Part shown: positions 5,540-6,594 of the stretch, one piece after another | Layout of the letters: each line of letters starts with the position of its first letter | Numbering within the stretch: the stretch's first letter is position 1 | Source of the DNA: Burkholderiaceae bacterium | Lineage (GTDB): Bacteria > Pseudomonadota > Gammaproteobacteria > Burkholderiales > Burkholderiaceae | Assembly (NCBI GenBank): GCA_022701845.1 | Contig: JAKONS010000192.1 | Span: forward strand, 1-6,594 | Direction of reading: 5' to 3' | Length of the DNA stretch: 6,594 nt | The notes under the pieces: generated by a model | What the model was told of the DNA's origin: nothing | The model's input: the letters and a program-made list of their open reading frames with translations, nothing else | Database searches by the model: none | Translations under genes and position numbers: made by a program

Positions 5540-6594
5540 CTACTTGGTTTCGCTCTTGGCGGGGCTGCTGTCGCCGCCGCCGAACATCTTCGAGGGGTCG
5601 TCGCGCTCGGCGGGGGCGTCGTCGCTCTCGGCGCGCTCGGGTGCGCTCTGGAAATTGAGCTGCACCTTGTCGGTGTCGACCACGATCTCCTTGTCGAGGA
5701 AGGCGGTCACCGTCTGCGGCACGAAGATCACGATCGCCACCAGGATCAGCTGCATCGCCACCCAGGGAATCGCGCCCAGGTAGATGTCCTTGGACAGCAC
5801 CTTCTTGGGCAGCTTGCCTTCCTTGTGCAGGGTGTCGGAAATGCCGCGCAGGTAGAACAGCGAGAAGCCGAACGGCGGGTGCATGAAGCTGGTCTGCATG
5901 TTCACGCAGATCAGCACGCCGAACCACACCAGGTCGATGCCCAGCTTGTGCGCCACCGGCCCCAGCAGCGGCAGGATGATGAAGGCGATCTCGAAGAAAT
6001 CGAGGAAGAAGGCCAGGAAGAAGATGAACACGTTGACCGCGATCAGGAAGCCGATCTGGCCGCCCGGCAGGTCGCTCAGCAGGTGCTCGATCCAGACCCC
6101 GCCGCTGACGCCCTGGAACACCAGCGAGAAGCAGCGCGAGCCGATCAGGATGAACACCACCATCGCGGTCATGCGCATGGTGGAGGTCATCGCGCTCTGC
6201 AGCAGCGGCCAGGTCAGGCGGCGGTGCAGGGCGGCCAGCAGGAAGGCGCCGAGCGCGCCCATGGCGCCGGCCTCGGTCGGGGTGGCGATGGCGTGGTCGA
6301 TGCCGGGCAGGCCGCCCATCGAGCCCAGCACCGCGAAGATCAGGAAGGCCGACGGCACGATGCCGCGCAGGCACTTGGCCCACAGCGCCCAGCCGTGCAG
6401 GGTGCGGGCTTCCTTGGGAATGCCGGGCACGTCCTGCGGGCGGATGCGGCCCAGCAGGAAGGTGTACAGCGCGAACAGCGCCACCTGGATCAGCGCCGGG
6501 CCCCAGGCGCCCTTGTACATGTCGCCGACCGAGCGGCCGAGCTGGTCGGCCAGCACGATCAGGCAGAGCGAGGGCGGCACGATCTGGGTGATGG
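5540..6594 (-). CDS. TRAP transporter large permease (FcbT3/DctM type), 5' end beyond the window
   Basis: This is the membrane permease of a tripartite ATP-independent periplasmic (TRAP) transporter, which takes up organic acids using the ion gradient. The frame is open to the right edge, where visible residues begin ITQIVPPSL, so the GTG at 6580 is an internal valine codon and not a start; 350 residues are visible. Hydrophobic segments lie near visible residues 31-48, 78-94, 104-122, 139-159, 178-213 (probably two), 222-245 and 270-295. Family landmarks are PPSLCLIVLADQLG, the ATPTEAGAMGA loop, and the run NMQTSFMHPPFGFSLFYLRG near 231-250. This last run resembles the mannitol/chloroaromatic subgroup (COG4664, FcbT3). 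After the last membrane segment comes an acidic, polar tail of about 50 residues. The small TRAP subunit and its binding protein are not in view and probably lie to the right. Family call is firm; substrate unknown. Confidence 0.93.
   Translation of the reverse strand, partial: ITQIVPPSLCLIVLADQLGRSVGDMYKGAWGPALIQVALFALYTFLLGRIRPQDVPGIPKEARTLHGWALWAKCLRGIVPSAFLIFAVLGSMGGLPGIDHAIATPTEAGAMGALGAFLLAALHRRLTWPLLQSAMTSTMRMTAMVVFILIGSRCFSLVFQGVSGGVWIEHLLSDLPGGQIGFLIAVNVFIFFLAFFLDFFEIAFIILPLLGPVAHKLGIDLVWFGVLICVNMQTSFMHPPFGFSLFYLRGISDTLHKEGKLPKKVLSKDIYLGAIPWVAMQLILVAIVIFVPQTVTAFLDKEIVVDTDKVQLNFQSAPERAESDDAPAERDDPSKMFGGGDSSPAKSETK

Noticed and set aside
3204..5783. Open plus-strand frame of 859 codons antisense to the Mo large subunit
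   Set aside because: The translation is low-complexity His/Gly/Val/Arg sequence without recognisable domains. It mirrors the codon bias of the large-subunit gene on the other strand.
5517..6383. N-terminal extension of the Mo large subunit by 289 residues
   Set aside because: The extension is Arg/Pro-rich, overlaps the well-supported permease frame, and resembles no part of the family. A proper start with CAGGAG lies at 5516.
6578..6580. GTG start codon for the TRAP permease
   Set aside because: The codons before it continue in frame to the edge and encode ITQI, which fits the conserved run ahead of the PPSL motif. The gene is cut by the window edge rather than starting here.

Overview
The window reads as one uninterrupted minus-strand transcription unit from a very GC-rich bacterium. 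The strong G/C bias at third codon positions and the mix of families (a TRAP large permease, CoxLMS-type molybdenum hydroxylase subunits and an NMT1/THI5-like binding protein) suggest a betaproteobacterium of the order Burkholderiales. That placement is inference and nothing here proves it. I see no RNA genes, CRISPR arrays, insertion sequences or phage genes, and no stretch over 52 bases lacks a gene.

In transcription order (right to left) there are five genes. (1) The 3' part of a TRAP transporter large permease, FcbT3/DctM type, enters from the right edge and ends at 5540. (2) After 23 bases comes a complete 795-residue molybdenum-cofactor large subunit of the xanthine dehydrogenase/CO dehydrogenase family (5516-3129). 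(3) Its stop overlaps, as ATGA, the start of a 288-residue FAD-binding subunit (3132-2266). (4) After 52 bases comes a 429-residue fusion of a 2Fe-2S small subunit with a CoxG-like SRPBCC domain (2213-924). (5) After 42 bases an exported NMT1/THI5-like ABC substrate-binding protein starts at 881 and runs off the left edge.

Genes 2-4 supply all three subunits of a cytoplasmic molybdenum hydroxylase: the Mo active site, the FAD site and two 2Fe-2S clusters. The large subunit lacks the CO dehydrogenase active-site cysteine, so it is probably a hydroxylase of a heterocycle, aldehyde or aromatic compound rather than a CO oxidiser. The flanking genes belong to two unrelated uptake systems (TRAP and ABC), which fits a catabolic operon that imports and hydroxylates an organic substrate. 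The substrate cannot be read from the sequence.

The most notable point is the fusion of CoxG to the iron-sulfur subunit, ending in a short hydrophobic/basic tail that could hold the enzyme at the membrane next to its transporter.
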